Made by a program: the position numbers and the translations under genes | From: Candidatus Thiodiazotropha sp. (ex Codakia rugifera) | GTDB taxonomy: Bacteria; Pseudomonadota; Gammaproteobacteria; Chromatiales; Chromatiaceae | Length of the DNA: 64,000 nt | Assembly (NCBI GenBank): GCA_025656675.1 | Contig: JAHXHN010000001.1 | Coordinates: 587,501-651,500, forward strand | Direction of reading: 5' to 3' | Part shown: positions 18,640 to 28,540 of the stretch, one piece after another | How the letters are laid out: the number at the start of each line of letters is the position of its first letter | Position numbering within the stretch: position 1 is the first letter of the stretch | Notes under the pieces: generated by a model | What the model was told of the DNA's origin: nothing | Databases searched by the model: none | Seen by the model: only the letters and a program-made list of their open reading frames with translations

Positions 18640-18734
18640 AGATCCTGTAACATTCAGCAGAGCGGTATGCCAGATACAATACCCTTACCAACCAGCGCAC
18701 CTGGTAACCTACAGTCTGGTTAGTATAAGTCGCT

Positions 18735-19694
18735 TTATCGACCATAGGTCCGCAATGTATCTTCTGACCAGAAATCGTCAGCAAGGTCGACATTGAGCGA
18801 TATGGTGCTGCGGGGTACATACACCATACTGTCCTTGCCATCGGCGTGAGTCACCGCGTAGATATAGCGGGGATAGGTGATACGCGGATCGGGTTGATCA
18901 AGTGACTGCCAGTCTATGTAGACCGTTTTGATCTTCTCACCGTTTTTATAATAGACCGTCTGATACAGGGCAAAGGTTCGTTTGTCTATCTCACTGATAT
19001 GGTAGTCGTACCACCAGTTTTTGAATTTGGTCGTACTCTTCAGCAGGTAGACAGGCTTGCCGATATGGGCACACTGGGGACCTGGCAGATGCATGGTATA
19101 GCGATTCTTCTCCCAGGGTTGCAGCACCATTGCGCCAAGACACCCCTCGACCTTCCCTTCTCCGAGCAGCTCATGGATTTCATCGTCAGGTCCTCTCAGC
19201 ACCAACTCACCGTAAGTCAGATTGGTACCGAACCAGACATCCTCATGAGAGGGTTCATTGATACGCCGGATCTTGCGCAATGCCGGCAACCACATTGATA
19301 TCATGGCCCCTTTGCCGATTTCTGTAAAACGCGTGAACAGCACACCTGTCCCCTTCGTTTTCCCCGATGTAAGGATCGCCATCTGCAGGGTCTCTATGGC
19401 CGGGTCCTGGGGCGAGTTGTTGACATAGGTATCAAAGGTTTGCACACCCGGGACACGGTTTTGGGTACGCATCGACAGTGGCGCCCGATTAACCACCACT
19501 GCCACCTCCCGCCCCTGACGCTTGCTAAGCGCATTCCTGACCAGACCTCCATGAGCTGCAGTGTAGACTTGACTGGCGATCTCCTCGGCACTCAACGGGG
19601 GGTGCGAAAATCGTCCGGCCTCCTCTGCCTGAACAGCTGTGAGCAGTAAACAAATCAGGCCAATTGATGAAAAGAGAGTGATCCTTAATGACAT
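18735..19694 (-). CDS. Periplasmic LolA-like (outer-membrane lipoprotein-sorting) partner of the MMPL transporter
   Basis: I start at ATG 19694 (319 residues), which places a signal peptide (hydrophobic stretch SSIGLICLLLTAVQA) directly at the N-terminus. The longer frame from 19784 would put 30 extra residues in front. The mature part contains the lipoprotein-sorting-like beta fold: LFTRFTEIGKGAMISMWLPALRKIRRI, then SHEDVWFGTNLTYGEL, and the closing FWSEDTLRTYGR. This family is regularly encoded next to MMPL transporters and is thought to accept a lipid-like cargo. The gap to the transporter gene is 95 bases. The cargo is unknown. Confidence 0.8.
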   Translation of the reverse strand: MSLRITLFSSIGLICLLLTAVQAEEAGRFSHPPLSAEEIASQVYTAAHGGLVRNALSKRQGREVAVVVNRAPLSMRTQNRVPGVQTFDTYVNNSPQDPAIETLQMAILTSGKTKGTGVLFTRFTEIGKGAMISMWLPALRKIRRINEPSHEDVWFGTNLTYGELVLRGPDDEIHELLGEGKVEGCLGAMVLQPWEKNRYTMHLPGPQCAHIGKPVYLLKSTTKFKNWWYDYHISEIDKRTFALYQTVYYKNGEKIKTVYIDWQSLDQPDPRITYPRYIYAVTHADGKDSMVYVPRSTISLNVDLADDFWSEDTLRTYGR

Positions 19695-19854
19695 GGCAAT
19701 GACTCTGCCATGGATATCCGCATCAAACAAGAAAGTGATAACCCTAATAGGCGATGAGAGCTCACTAGTCCTGAAGGACAGCACTCAGCCGATTTCTCAC
19801 TGACCGCCGCCTCAGGTACAATCGCCCCCTTGTTTACAATCACTCAGGATCGGC

Positions 19855-20400
19855 GTGGAAAATTTCAGAGGCACAACCATTCTTTCAGTACGACGCAACG
19901 GCAAGGTCGTCATCGGTGGTGACGGTCAGGTCTCACTTGGCAATACTGTGATGAAAGGCAACGCACGTAAGGTCCGTCAACTCTATAAAGGCAATGTCAT
20001 CGCCGGATTCGCCGGCGCCACTGCAGATGCCTTTACCCTGTTTGAGCGATTCGAGGGTAAGCTGGAAAAGCACCAGGGCCAGTTGACCCGGGCAGCAGTG
20101 GAGATGGCCAAGGATTGGCGTACAGACCGCGCTCTGCGTCGACTTGAAGCACTGCTCTGCGTTGCGGATACCCAGACCTCACTGATCATCTCCGGTACCG
20201 GTGATGTGATCGAGCCAGAACACAATCTGATGGCTATCGGTTCAGGGGGCAGTTTTGCCCAGGCAGCTGCCCGTGCCCTACTGGAAAACACCGATCTCGG
20301 TGCTCGCGATATTGTAGAGAGGGGTCTTGGCATTGCCGCTGATATCTGCATCTACACCAATCACAATGTCGTGCTTGAAGAATTAGACAGCGAAACCTAG
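19855..20400 (+). CDS. hslV: ATP-dependent protease subunit HslV
   Basis: The 181 residues form the peptidase of HslVU (ClpQY). The N-terminus [16 protein letters not shown] shows the short propeptide often seen outside enterics, so the active-site threonine is Thr7 after processing. The stretches [21 protein letters not shown] and FAGATADAF are typical. The start is GTG at 19855 behind an AGGATCGGC site. hslU follows after 37 bases, as usual. No clear sigma-32 promoter could be read upstream. Confidence 0.96.
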   Translation: MENFRGTTILSVRRNGKVVIGGDGQVSLGNTVMKGNARKVRQLYKGNVIAGFAGATADAFTLFERFEGKLEKHQGQLTRAAVEMAKDWRTDRALRRLEALLCVADTQTSLIISGTGDVIEPEHNLMAIGSGGSFAQAAARALLENTDLGARDIVERGLGIAADICIYTNHNVVLEELDSET

Positions 20401-20437
20401 GCCCAAGCGCCTGTAAATACTTTGCGGATAACCATTG

Positions 20438-21775
20438 ATGTCGGAAATAACCCCTCAACAGATCGTTGCTGAACTGGATAAACATATCATCGGCCAGACA
20501 GATGCCAAACGCGCTGTCGCCATCGCGCTACGTAATCGCTGGCGCCGATCACAAGTACCTGAAATCCTGCGCAATGAGATCACCCCCAAAAACATCCTGA
20601 TGATTGGCCCGACAGGCGTGGGTAAAACTGAAATAGCCCGCCGCCTGGCAAAACTGGCTCATGCCCCATTTCTCAAGGTAGAAGCGACCAAGTTCACCGA
20701 AGTGGGTTATGTTGGACGTGAAGTTGACTCGATCATCCGCGAACTTGCCGATTCTGCCGTAAAAATGGTGCGCGAAGGTGAGATGGAAAAGGTTGCAGTT
20801 GATGCCAGCCAGGCCGCTGAGGAGCGCATTCTCGATGCCCTGCTCCCCGCACCCAAACCCTCCGGATGGGAAGAGAGTGAAACAACTACCGGGGTGTCCA
20901 CGGCAACCCGTGAAAAATTTCGTGACAAGCTGCGTAATGGTGGGCTGGATGACAAGGAGATCGAGATTGAGGTCAACTCCACTCCGGTAGGGGTCGAGAT
21001 CATGGCCCCACCGGGTATGGAAGAGATGACCAGCCAATTGCAGGGCATGTTTCAGAATCTGGGCAGTGGACGTACACGTCGACGTAAGCTGCGCATCAAG
21101 GATGCCTACAAGGTTTTAAGTGATGAAGAGGCCTCTAAGCGAATCAACGAGGAAGACCTAAAACTGCGTGCACTGGAGATGGTGGAACAACATGGCATTG
21201 TCTTTATTGACGAACTGGACAAGGTAACCAGCCGCACAGAGAGCAGTGGCGCCGATGTCTCCCGTGAGGGAGTGCAACGCGATCTGCTGCCACTGGTGGA
21301 GGGATGCACAGTCTCCACCAAGCACGGTATGGTGAAGACCGATCACATACTGTTTATCGCTTCCGGTGCCTTTCATCTCACCAAACCATCCGACCTGATC
21401 CCCGAATTACAGGGTCGACTGCCCATTCGGGTAGAACTGTCGGCATTGACCACCGATGACTTCACCCGCATCCTCACGGAACCGGATGCCTCGCTAACTG
21501 AGCAATACCAAGCCCTGCTGGAGACCGAAAACGTTCAGCTTAACTTCACTGAAGAGGGCATTCGTCGAATCGCTGAGACTGCCTGGCAAGTAAATGAAAC
21601 CACGGAAAATATTGGTGCGCGGCGTCTCCATACCGTGATGGAACGCCTCATTGAAACGGTCTCTTTCATGGCTTCCGAGCATACCGGCGAAACCATCATT
21701 ATTGATGAAGAGTATGTAAACAATCAGCTTTCACAGTTGGCCGCGGACGAAGACCTGAGTCAGTACATTCTTTAA
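20438..21775 (+). CDS. hslU: ATP-dependent protease ATPase subunit HslU
   Basis: ATG 20438 gives 445 residues, beginning [19 protein letters not shown] as in the family; a TTG one codon upstream is unlikely. The Walker A motif GPTGVGKTE (about 58-66), the pore motif GYVGREV, a central I-domain (about 110-245), Walker B ([10 protein letters not shown]) and sensor residues near [13 protein letters not shown] are all present. HslU unfolds substrates and feeds them into HslV. Confidence 0.97.
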   Translation: MSEITPQQIVAELDKHIIGQTDAKRAVAIALRNRWRRSQVPEILRNEITPKNILMIGPTGVGKTEIARRLAKLAHAPFLKVEATKFTEVGYVGREVDSIIRELADSAVKMVREGEMEKVAVDASQAAEERILDALLPAPKPSGWEESETTTGVSTATREKFRDKLRNGGLDDKEIEIEVNSTPVGVEIMAPPGMEEMTSQLQGMFQNLGSGRTRRRKLRIKDAYKVLSDEEASKRINEEDLKLRALEMVEQHGIVFIDELDKVTSRTESSGADVSREGVQRDLLPLVEGCTVSTKHGMVKTDHILFIASGAFHLTKPSDLIPELQGRLPIRVELSALTTDDFTRILTEPDASLTEQYQALLETENVQLNFTEEGIRRIAETAWQVNETTENIGARRLHTVMERLIETVSFMASEHTGETIIIDEEYVNNQLSQLAADEDLSQYIL

Positions 21776-21867
21776 GCACCAGATCACCCCCAAGCAACCG
21801 GGTTTATCTCCCCCTTGGGAGGGTAGAATGGGGGGTTTGGTCATTAACTGAATAGCGAGAGTAAACC

Positions 21868-22236
21868 ATGTCACATCCCAATCCGACAGAGATCCACTTG
21901 CATAAGCAGTCCCGTGTGCTGGAAATCAGCTTTGACGATGGAAGCAAGTTCAGCTATCCCGCCGAGTATCTGCGTGTCTACTCACCCTCAGCAGAGGTAC
22001 AGGGGCATGGTCCCGGCCAAGAAGTCTTGCAGGTTGGCAAGGAAACGGTGAATATTGCCCATATCGATCCTGTGGGTAATTATGCCATATGTCTGCACTT
22101 CGACGATGAGCACAACACCGGCATCTACTCCTGGGATACGCTCTACCAACTCGGACGTAATTTTAACCAAAACTGGCAGGAGTACCTGCAACGGCTGAAG
22201 ACAGCCGGTTATGAGCGGAAAGAACCTTCGGCATAA
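21868..22236 (+). CDS. DUF971 (GBBH-like N-terminal domain) protein
   Basis: The 122 residues are a stand-alone DUF971 domain, the fold found at the N-terminus of gamma-butyrobetaine hydroxylases. The pattern LEISFDDGSKFSYPAEYLRVYSPSAEVQGH and IYSWDTLYQLG are characteristic. Some members bind metal or iron-sulfur clusters, but nothing here settles a role. It is commonly found between hslVU and ubiE in pseudomonads and relatives, as here. It has a GCGAGAG-type ribosome site. Confidence 0.85.
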   Translation: MSHPNPTEIHLHKQSRVLEISFDDGSKFSYPAEYLRVYSPSAEVQGHGPGQEVLQVGKETVNIAHIDPVGNYAICLHFDDEHNTGIYSWDTLYQLGRNFNQNWQEYLQRLKTAGYERKEPSA

Positions 22237-22284
22237 ACAACTCACACCGAACGGCTTGGCTTGCATACAACAGGTAATCACCCC

Positions 22285-23034
22285 ATGAAGGATGAAAAGA
22301 CAACACATTTCGGCTATCAGGATATCCCCATTGGCCAGAAAGCTGGACGGGTGCGTGAAGTCTTCGATTCTGTTGCTAACAAATATGACCTGATGAATGA
22401 CTTGATGTCATTCGGTGTGCATAGACTATGGAAGCGCAGTGCCATCGAGCTATCAGGGGTCCGCAAAGGAGACCGGGTATTGGATCTGGCAGCCGGTACG
22501 GGTGACCTGTCAGCCCGTTTTAGCGGTCTGGTCGGCAATGATGGCCTGGTGGTGTTTTCCGATATCAATGCCGCTATGCTCAGCCAGGGCAGGGATCGTA
22601 TGGTCAATGAGGGGCGTGTGGGGAATGTCCGTTATGTTCAGGCAGATGCACAACATCTGCCCTTCTCAGAAGACCACTTCAACTGTGTCACGATTGGTTT
22701 CGGTCTGCGCAATGTCACTGACAAACAACTCGCGCTGGATTCGATATTCCGTACCCTCAAACCGGGCGGGCGTTTATTGATACTGGAATTTTCCAAGCCG
22801 ACCAATAAGCCTCTTGAGAAGATTTACGACCTCTATTCATTCAGCCTGTTACCTAAAATCGGCAAGCTGGTAACCCATGATGAAGAGAGCTACCGGTATT
22901 TGGCCGAGTCGATCCGCATGCACCCTGATCAGGAGACCCTGAAAGGAATGATGGAACACGCCGGCTTTGAGCGATGCGACTATTTCAATCTAACTGGGGG
23001 TGTGGTAGCTATTCATCGGGGTTATAAATTGTAG
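22285..23034 (+). CDS. ubiE: Ubiquinone/menaquinone C-methyltransferase UbiE
   Basis: ATG 22285 gives 249 residues. A TTG start at 22261 would add eight unlikely residues. Family marks are [24 protein letters not shown], the SAM site [15 protein letters not shown] (about 67-81), and [10 protein letters not shown]-like [12 protein letters not shown]. UbiE methylates the quinone ring using S-adenosylmethionine. It heads the conserved ubiE-ubiJ-ubiB trio. Confidence 0.97.
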   Translation: MKDEKTTHFGYQDIPIGQKAGRVREVFDSVANKYDLMNDLMSFGVHRLWKRSAIELSGVRKGDRVLDLAAGTGDLSARFSGLVGNDGLVVFSDINAAMLSQGRDRMVNEGRVGNVRYVQADAQHLPFSEDHFNCVTIGFGLRNVTDKQLALDSIFRTLKPGGRLLILEFSKPTNKPLEKIYDLYSFSLLPKIGKLVTHDEESYRYLAESIRMHPDQETLKGMMEHAGFERCDYFNLTGGVVAIHRGYKL

Positions 23035-23067
23035 GCCTGGATTCAGGTTGAATAGAGACAGATAAGT

Positions 23068-23697
23068 ATGACTATCAGCGCCGCTGTATTCGCCACCCTT
23101 GAGCAACTGCTCAATCAGACCATCCGCCTCGATCCGGAATCGCCAAAACAGCTCGCCCCCATGCATGGCCGTGTCATAAAACTGGAGTTGCTTGGTTTAG
23201 CGACCTCCCTCTACCTCATTCCAGAGCCAAACGGTATTCAGTTACTGAGTGAATTCGAGGGTGAGCCCGACTGTACCTTGCGCGGTTCCCCCTTTGACCT
23301 TGCACGAATGCGCGGCAGTAATGAAAGTGCCGATCAACTGTTTAGCGGTTCGGTTCAGATTGAAGGTGATACCACCTTGGCCCACAAATTTGGTGCATTT
23401 CTCTCGGAACTTGATATTGATTGGGAAGAGCAGCTTTCTAAAGTCACTGGCGATGTAGTTGCCCATGAATTCGGCAACCTGGTACGCGGCACCATGGCGT
23501 GGGGACAATCACTGGGTCATACATCAGAACAAAATCTTCAGGAATATCTGCAGGAAGAGTTGAGACTCTTGCCAGGACGATATGAAATGGGTCCTTTCTT
23601 AAGCGGTGTGGATCGGCTGCGTGACGACGTTGAAAGACTCGATGCCCGTATCCAGAGGCTCAAACAACAGCTTGCTGATAAGGACAATGCCTCGTGA
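23068..23697 (+). CDS. ubiJ: Ubiquinone biosynthesis accessory factor UbiJ (SCP2 domain)
   Basis: The 209-residue protein has an N-terminal SCP2-like lipid-binding domain (about 15-110) and a C-terminal coiled region ([18 protein letters not shown]). UbiJ helps hold hydrophobic ubiquinone intermediates in the cytosolic Ubi complex with UbiK. Its position between ubiE and ubiB and its length are as expected. Its stop overlaps the GTG start of ubiB. Confidence 0.92.
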   Translation: MTISAAVFATLEQLLNQTIRLDPESPKQLAPMHGRVIKLELLGLATSLYLIPEPNGIQLLSEFEGEPDCTLRGSPFDLARMRGSNESADQLFSGSVQIEGDTTLAHKFGAFLSELDIDWEEQLSKVTGDVVAHEFGNLVRGTMAWGQSLGHTSEQNLQEYLQEELRLLPGRYEMGPFLSGVDRLRDDVERLDARIQRLKQQLADKDNAS

Positions 23698-25352
23698 TCC
23701 ATCCATCACAAGCACTTAGGCTGATACATATAAACCTGGTATTGCTTCGCCATGGACTGGATGAGGTTATCCTCGCCACACATCTATTCAGGCCGATTCG
23801 ATTTCTAATCTATCTCTCTCCCTGGTACTGGTTTCGCAAGGATCGTGCTGCCTATCCTGTTCGCATTCGCCGGTCACTGGAAGATCTTGGTCCTATATTT
23901 GTTAAGTTTGGCCAGATTCTCTCTACACGTCGTGACCTGCTACCGGATGATCTGGCCAGGGAGCTGGCGAAACTACAGGACCGGGTACCCCCCTTTCCCG
24001 GTAACAAGGCCCGTACCATCATCGAAAAATCCTACGGACAACCCATTGATGAACTGCTTGAGGCATTTGACGAAAATCCGCTAGCCTCTGCATCGATCGC
24101 CCAGGTTCACACAGCACGGCTAAAGAATGGCAAAAAGGTGGTCGTCAAGGTGCTGCGGCCAAATATTGAGAAGACGATTCGGCGCGATGTAGACCTACTC
24201 TACACCATCGCTCATCTGGCAGAAAAATATTGGAAGGAGGGACGCCGTCTCAGACCAGTGGAAGTGGTTCAAGAGTATGAAAAGACCATTTTTGATGAGT
24301 TGGACCTGATGCGTGAGGCCGCTAACGCCTCCCAACTAAGGCGCAACTTTCTCAACAGTGATGCGCTCTATGTTCCTGAAGTCTATTGGGATCTGACCAG
24401 ACAGAATGTTTTTGTCATGGAGCGGATCAGTGGTACACCGGTAGGTGATATCGATGCCTTACGAGCACAGGGCATCAGTATGAAGCTGCTGGGTGAACGC
24501 GGTGTGGAAATCTTCTTCACCCAAGTCTTCAAATACAATTTTTTTCATGCTGACATGCACCCGGGTAACATTTTTGTCGAACCCGACGGCCGCTATGTGG
24601 CGGTTGACTTCGGCATCATGGGTACCCTGACTGAAGAGGATAAGCGCTATCTCGCTGAAAACCTGCTGGCATTTTTCAATCGGGATTACAAGCGGGTTGC
24701 CCAACTCCATGTCCAGTCGGGGTGGGTGCCCAAAGAGACCCGGGTCGAGGAGTTCGAATCAGCCATCCGTACCGTCAGCGAACCCATTTTCGAGAAGCCA
24801 CTCAGTGAAATATCCTTCGGCCATTTTCTGCTGAGGCTATTCCAGACCGCCAGACGCTTTGACATGGAAGTGCAGCCACAATTGGTTCTTTTACAGAAGA
24901 CCCTGCTGAACATCGAGGGGCTGGGACGGCAGCTCTATCCCCAGCTGGATCTATGGACGACAGCTAAGCCCTTTCTCGAACGCTGGATGAGTGAACAGAT
25001 CGGACGACGCGCATTTATTGGTAAACTGAAAAAGAACCTGCCTGAAATTGCTGAGCATCTACCCGATCTCCCCAACAAGCTCAACAAAATCATCGATGAG
25101 GCAGCATCAGGCCGTCTTGAGTTAAAGTGGAAATCTGATGAACTCGATACCCTGCGTGAGCAGTTGCACAGTAACCACCGAAATACGGTAACCACAATCG
25201 CCGGAAGCGCTATGCTCATGAGTGGCTCCCTTTTACTGGTCTTCGGCAGTGGTGGATTGTTACCCGTCACCTTGGCAACCGCACTGGGTGCCGGACTCGG
25301 GATCGGCGGCGTACTATTACTACTGAAAAGCTGGCTGAATGCTGCAGACTAA
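23694..25352 (+). CDS. ubiB: Ubiquinone biosynthesis regulatory kinase-like protein UbiB
   Basis: The 552 residues form an atypical ADCK-family kinase fold: the KxGQ motif in [16 protein letters not shown] (about residues 70-85), [10 protein letters not shown] in place of the usual glycine loop, [18 protein letters not shown] and VDFGIMG. The C-terminus has two hydrophobic helices that anchor it in the inner membrane. UbiB is needed for quinone synthesis and probably helps deliver lipid intermediates. The start is GTG at 23694, overlapping the ubiJ stop. Confidence 0.96.
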   Translation: MIHPSQALRLIHINLVLLRHGLDEVILATHLFRPIRFLIYLSPWYWFRKDRAAYPVRIRRSLEDLGPIFVKFGQILSTRRDLLPDDLARELAKLQDRVPPFPGNKARTIIEKSYGQPIDELLEAFDENPLASASIAQVHTARLKNGKKVVVKVLRPNIEKTIRRDVDLLYTIAHLAEKYWKEGRRLRPVEVVQEYEKTIFDELDLMREAANASQLRRNFLNSDALYVPEVYWDLTRQNVFVMERISGTPVGDIDALRAQGISMKLLGERGVEIFFTQVFKYNFFHADMHPGNIFVEPDGRYVAVDFGIMGTLTEEDKRYLAENLLAFFNRDYKRVAQLHVQSGWVPKETRVEEFESAIRTVSEPIFEKPLSEISFGHFLLRLFQTARRFDMEVQPQLVLLQKTLLNIEGLGRQLYPQLDLWTTAKPFLERWMSEQIGRRAFIGKLKKNLPEIAEHLPDLPNKLNKIIDEAASGRLELKWKSDELDTLREQLHSNHRNTVTTIAGSAMLMSGSLLLVFGSGGLLPVTLATALGAGLGIGGVLLLLKSWLNAAD

Positions 25353-25547
25353 CCTGATCAGCCGACAAGGCTATACCCCCTCCTCTCAGCAACACTTCTA
25401 AAATCCCGTTTACTCCCAACTTGTCACGATCATTAACCTTTTTGCTTCAATAGCATTGACTTATACCCTTGGCGTAGTCAGAAAATTGATCCATCATTAA
25501 TGATAGAGCAAGAACAAAACGGCAATCATTGCCGCAGGGAGCATCCT

Positions 25548-26069
25548 ATGACAAACACCTCTAACAAAGACCCATTAGACAAATTAGCTGCGGCATATGA
25601 CAAGATGCTGCAAGAGGTGCATGAGGCTACGGAATCAGCGAAGGAGAATGCGCTGCCCGGCCTGAAAGAGTACCTAGATGATGCCCGTGAAAAGTTGATC
25701 GAGCTGGGAGAACTTAGCCGCGAAGAGGCGGAAAAAGTGGCTGGCTACGTGGAAAGAGACATGAAAGACGCGGCCAACTATCTATTGGAGACAGGTGAAC
25801 AGCTATCAGCCTGGTGGCGATTTGACGTCCAACAGGTGGAAAACCGTATGCTGGAGATGTTCACCAGTGTCGCTGATCAAACCAAACTGGAATTGGCAAA
25901 ACTGGCCCAGCGTGCGAATAAATCCTCGCTCTATCACACAGGTGAAGTAACAGGACCTGGAAGCTTGCTCTGTATCCAATGCGGCAAAGAGATGCACTTC
26001 AAGAAAACCGGCCATATCCCACCCTGCTCCGGATGCAAGGGTACCGAATTTCAGCGTGCCATACAGTAG
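25548..26069 (+). CDS. Zinc-ribbon protein of the DUF1451 (YbeL-like) family
   Basis: ATG 25548, behind a GCAGGGA site, gives 173 residues; the longer frame from 25500 adds a non-conserved lead. The first 120 residues are charged, helical and probably coiled (EYLDDAREKLIELGELSREEAEKVAGYVERD). The C-terminus is a zinc ribbon: LYHTGEVTGPGSLLCIQCGKEM followed by PPCSGCKGTEFQR. E. coli YbeL has the same plan. The function is unknown. It stands alone, convergent with the DUF4124 gene. Confidence 0.85.
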   Translation: MTNTSNKDPLDKLAAAYDKMLQEVHEATESAKENALPGLKEYLDDAREKLIELGELSREEAEKVAGYVERDMKDAANYLLETGEQLSAWWRFDVQQVENRMLEMFTSVADQTKLELAKLAQRANKSSLYHTGEVTGPGSLLCIQCGKEMHFKKTGHIPPCSGCKGTEFQRAIQ

Positions 26070-26143
26070 AGGAAAGCACCCATACCGCTACCGAGTATCC
26101 TATGCCAGGGCTTGAATACAGGCCCTGAAATAACCGCTCGAAG

Positions 26144-26440
26144 CTATCGACGCGAGCAACGACGAGGCGTTTTTTTTCGTTTCTGGGAGGCCGGTTTCCG
26201 ATATGTCCTGGAACTCTTGGGGACCTTACGCATCCCTCTGGTGGGGACCTTGCGCATCTCTAAGGTATTGAAGGTTTCGGTGTTGATACTGGCACGACGA
26301 CTCCCTTTCGGGGGTGGTGTCTGAGTGTAATTCACCTTTCCATCTTCGTCATACCATTTGTACATCGCTGCCTGGGCTGGAAAAGTCAAGGCTAACAACA
26401 AGAGACAACTTAACCATAACAGTCGCTTAACGCTTTCCAT
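26144..26440 (-). CDS. DUF4124 domain protein, secreted, basic tail
   Basis: The 98-residue protein begins with a signal peptide (LLWLSCLLLLALTFPAQA, cut about residue 24) and the DUF4124 core AMYKWYDEDGKVNYTQTPPP, then a very basic tail rich in Arg, Lys and Ser. DUF4124 proteins are small periplasmic proteins of unknown role, common in gammaproteobacteria. A second member lies at 41332-41820. The AT-rich hairpin at 26475-26495 lies just upstream. Confidence 0.82.
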   Translation of the reverse strand: MESVKRLLWLSCLLLLALTFPAQAAMYKWYDEDGKVNYTQTPPPKGSRRASINTETFNTLEMRKVPTRGMRKVPKSSRTYRKPASQKRKKTPRRCSRR

Positions 26441-26535
26441 TTTGTGGTTCCCTGATAAGAATGCTCCTGGCTATAACCTTAAATCAATTAAGGTTTTACG
26501 GCAAGTATACAGACGGGTAACAGCATAAAATCTGC

Positions 26536-27810
26536 TTACCTTACCTTCTTTTTTGATGCTCGTTTTTTCTGTTTGCTGCTTTTTGAAGTGGAAACTGATT
26601 TCTTTACCGTTTTTTTCTTCAGTGTTGATTTGTTGACGGATACCTGCTTGATGACCCTCTTTTTTAGAGACGCTTTTTTACGCTTCAAGACCTTTTTGGC
26701 CATTGCCTTTTTCGTCAACTTTCTGTCACTGTTGGCGGGCATGCCTTTGGTTTTTCCACTCGAAGTCTTTTTAGCCTTTTTGCTTGTTTTTATTGTTTTT
26801 GCTTTCTTAGTTGAAACTTTTTTACCCTTACCTTTCAGCTGCTTAGGCCGGACAGATTCTTTTCTAAGTGCTTTTTTCTTAGCTGTAGCCTTACCTTTTT
26901 TCTTTATCGATTGAGTAACCACTCTCTTTTTGGAGGCTCGCGCTTTAACCTTTTTCTTCGTGGTTCCCTTTTTTGCTGTTTTTTTCCTACTCCTTGATGC
27001 AGAAGCGGACTTCTCATTCTTAGAAGCCTTTCCCGCCAATGTCTTCTTCGTGGGTGATGAGCCCTTTTTTTCGGCTGGTTTGTATTCGGGATCGTTTACA
27101 GCCTGTTCCACTTCATGCAGGACGGTTCGAGGCTTTTCAGACACCTCCCGGGAGATCGAAGGTATACCTTGTTCAATAGCCCCGCAAATATGCAAAAACA
27201 CCTGCTCTATCTCACCATTCCCATCAATCCTGACCAACCTATCCTGCTTCTCATAATGTGTGATCAATGGCGAAATAAGATGCTCAAATACATGAATGCG
27301 GCTGCTGACAGTCTCTTCATTGTCATCAGAGCGTTGATGCAGACGTCCTCCACAGGCATCACAGATACCTTCCACAACAGACGGATTACTGTAAATGTTG
27401 TACAACAATCCACAAGTACGACAGGTGCGTCGTCCAACCAGCCGTTCCATCAGGGTGTCTGTCTCAATATCGACCAGTAGAACTTGATCAAGGGGCTGAT
27501 CAATCTCAATCAGTAGCTCATCCAGGGTCAGCGCCTGTAGAAGATTGCGTGGAAAGCCATCCAGTACAAAGCCGCTTTGCATCTCCGGTTTCAGCAGATG
27601 CTCGCGCAACAGAGTAAGCATAATATCTTCAGTGACGACCTTTCCCTGATCCTGCAATCCCTTAATCTCAAGGCCCAGGGGGGTTTGCTTTTCCACTGCT
27701 TTCTTCAGCAGTTCACCAGTCATGACAGGGATTATTGCGTACTTATTAGCCAATAGGTCTGTCTGGGTTCTCTTACCTGACCCTGGCGCACCCAGTATTA
27801 CAATTCGCAT
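26536..27810 (-). CDS. Adenylate kinase-like enzyme fused to a long lysine-rich, histone H1-like tail
   Basis: From ATG 27810 the protein has 424 residues. Residues 1-215 are a full adenylate kinase: P-loop GAPGSGKRT (7-15), DGFPR (84-88), GRR (126-128), Arg160 and Arg171, and a zinc-type lid with CRTC (130-133) and CDAC (150-153). The AMP-binding Arg36 of E. coli Adk is Lys here, and the P-loop has Arg after the lysine where Gly is usual. Residues about 248-424 are low-complexity, with many KK, KKK, Ser and Thr, like AlgP or histone H1 tails, and would bind nucleic acid or another polyanion. The frame is unbroken. A TTG at 27816 is a possible alternative start. It is probably active on nucleotides, but its role is uncertain. 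Confidence 0.85.
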   Translation of the reverse strand: MRIVILGAPGSGKRTQTDLLANKYAIIPVMTGELLKKAVEKQTPLGLEIKGLQDQGKVVTEDIMLTLLREHLLKPEMQSGFVLDGFPRNLLQALTLDELLIEIDQPLDQVLLVDIETDTLMERLVGRRTCRTCGLLYNIYSNPSVVEGICDACGGRLHQRSDDNEETVSSRIHVFEHLISPLITHYEKQDRLVRIDGNGEIEQVFLHICGAIEQGIPSISREVSEKPRTVLHEVEQAVNDPEYKPAEKKGSSPTKKTLAGKASKNEKSASASRSRKKTAKKGTTKKKVKARASKKRVVTQSIKKKGKATAKKKALRKESVRPKQLKGKGKKVSTKKAKTIKTSKKAKKTSSGKTKGMPANSDRKLTKKAMAKKVLKRKKASLKKRVIKQVSVNKSTLKKKTVKKSVSTSKSSKQKKRASKKKVR

Positions 27811-28135
27811 CCCCAAAGTTCTCCAAATCTAGATAAGACGGATAAATTGTTTAATTTTCCCTTATATTACAAACTACTACGCCACTTGGCGAAGAACCAC
27901 AAAACCACTATATCAAGACCGGGCAAACGTAATGGTAAGCGGACTGACGGTCTATGATCGATGAGTTAATTAGGAAATTCCATGGCTCCATCCAAGTTTT
28001 GCATTAGCCGCCAACGGCAAGCTTGGGTAAGCTAATCCAAGATTTCCCGTAAAGTCAACGGACTTTATGTACTAAACGGGTCGATTAGATTATTCTTCTC
28101 TGCCTCACGTAGTAGCCGAATGCAGAAAGACCTTC
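27811..28135. other. Intergenic region with a cluster of overlapping inverted repeats
   Basis: This is the divergent gap between the adenylate kinase-like gene and the small gene at 28136. No open frame looks real. Between 27973 and 28080 there are many complementary segments: GGAAAT 27973-27978 with ATTTCC 28042-28047; CCAAG 27992-27996 or 28037-28041 with CTTGG 28022-28026; ATTAGC 28003-28008 with GCTAAT 28031-28036; AAAGTC 28051-28056 with GACTTT 28061-28066; and CCCGT 28046-28050 with ACGGG 28076-28080. This could be a structured leader RNA or a palindromic repeat. Confidence 0.45.
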
Positions 28136-28480
28136 ATGCCTGAAATTCCAGACATAACAGATTCTGAGCACTGGATCATCGAAACCACGTTGACCGAACG
28201 TTACGGACAAAAGGTGGAGACCCAAATTGCGGACGCTGAAATCCGGTTGATGCCCTCAGACCGCGAGCTGACCAGCTGTCCGGTTATCTATTGGAATCAA
28301 GAAGATTGTAACTTCATTATTTTCAAAAGTGGCAGCCGTAAATACCGCTGCCAGTTCTTCTACCGGGGTTATCAACAATATGGCACCGGCGTTCACGAAT
28401 ACGACGACCTAACCGAATGTATTGTCTCTCTGCTCCAGGCCCAGGCCGATCATGAGGCACGGGAAAAGGGGGACATCTGA
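28136..28480 (+). CDS. Small conserved-looking protein of unknown function upstream of pfp
   Basis: I do not recognise this 114-residue protein. It is acidic at both ends, has no signal peptide or membrane helix, and contains three cysteines near residues 48, 58 and 71 plus an aromatic-rich middle (YRCQFFYRGYQQYG). It starts at ATG 28136 and ends 60 bases before pfp on the same strand, so it is probably co-transcribed. Base use resembles that of its neighbours, which supports a real gene. A role near pyrophosphate metabolism is only suggested by position. Confidence 0.65.
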   Translation: MPEIPDITDSEHWIIETTLTERYGQKVETQIADAEIRLMPSDRELTSCPVIYWNQEDCNFIIFKSGSRKYRCQFFYRGYQQYGTGVHEYDDLTECIVSLLQAQADHEAREKGDI

Positions 28481-28540
28481 GCGATCACTATCGCCCGTTA
28501 AAAACACACAAATATCAATAACATATAGGGGATCAAGTTT

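Noticed and set aside
21776-21867. C/G-rich stretch after hslU as a terminator
   Set aside because: The C-tract and G-tract could pair, but the stem is loose and has no T-tail.
26573-27256. Hydrophobic open frames on the plus strand (phenylalanine- and leucine-rich)
   Set aside because: They are the complement of the lysine-rich tail of the adenylate kinase-like protein; K codons read as F and L.
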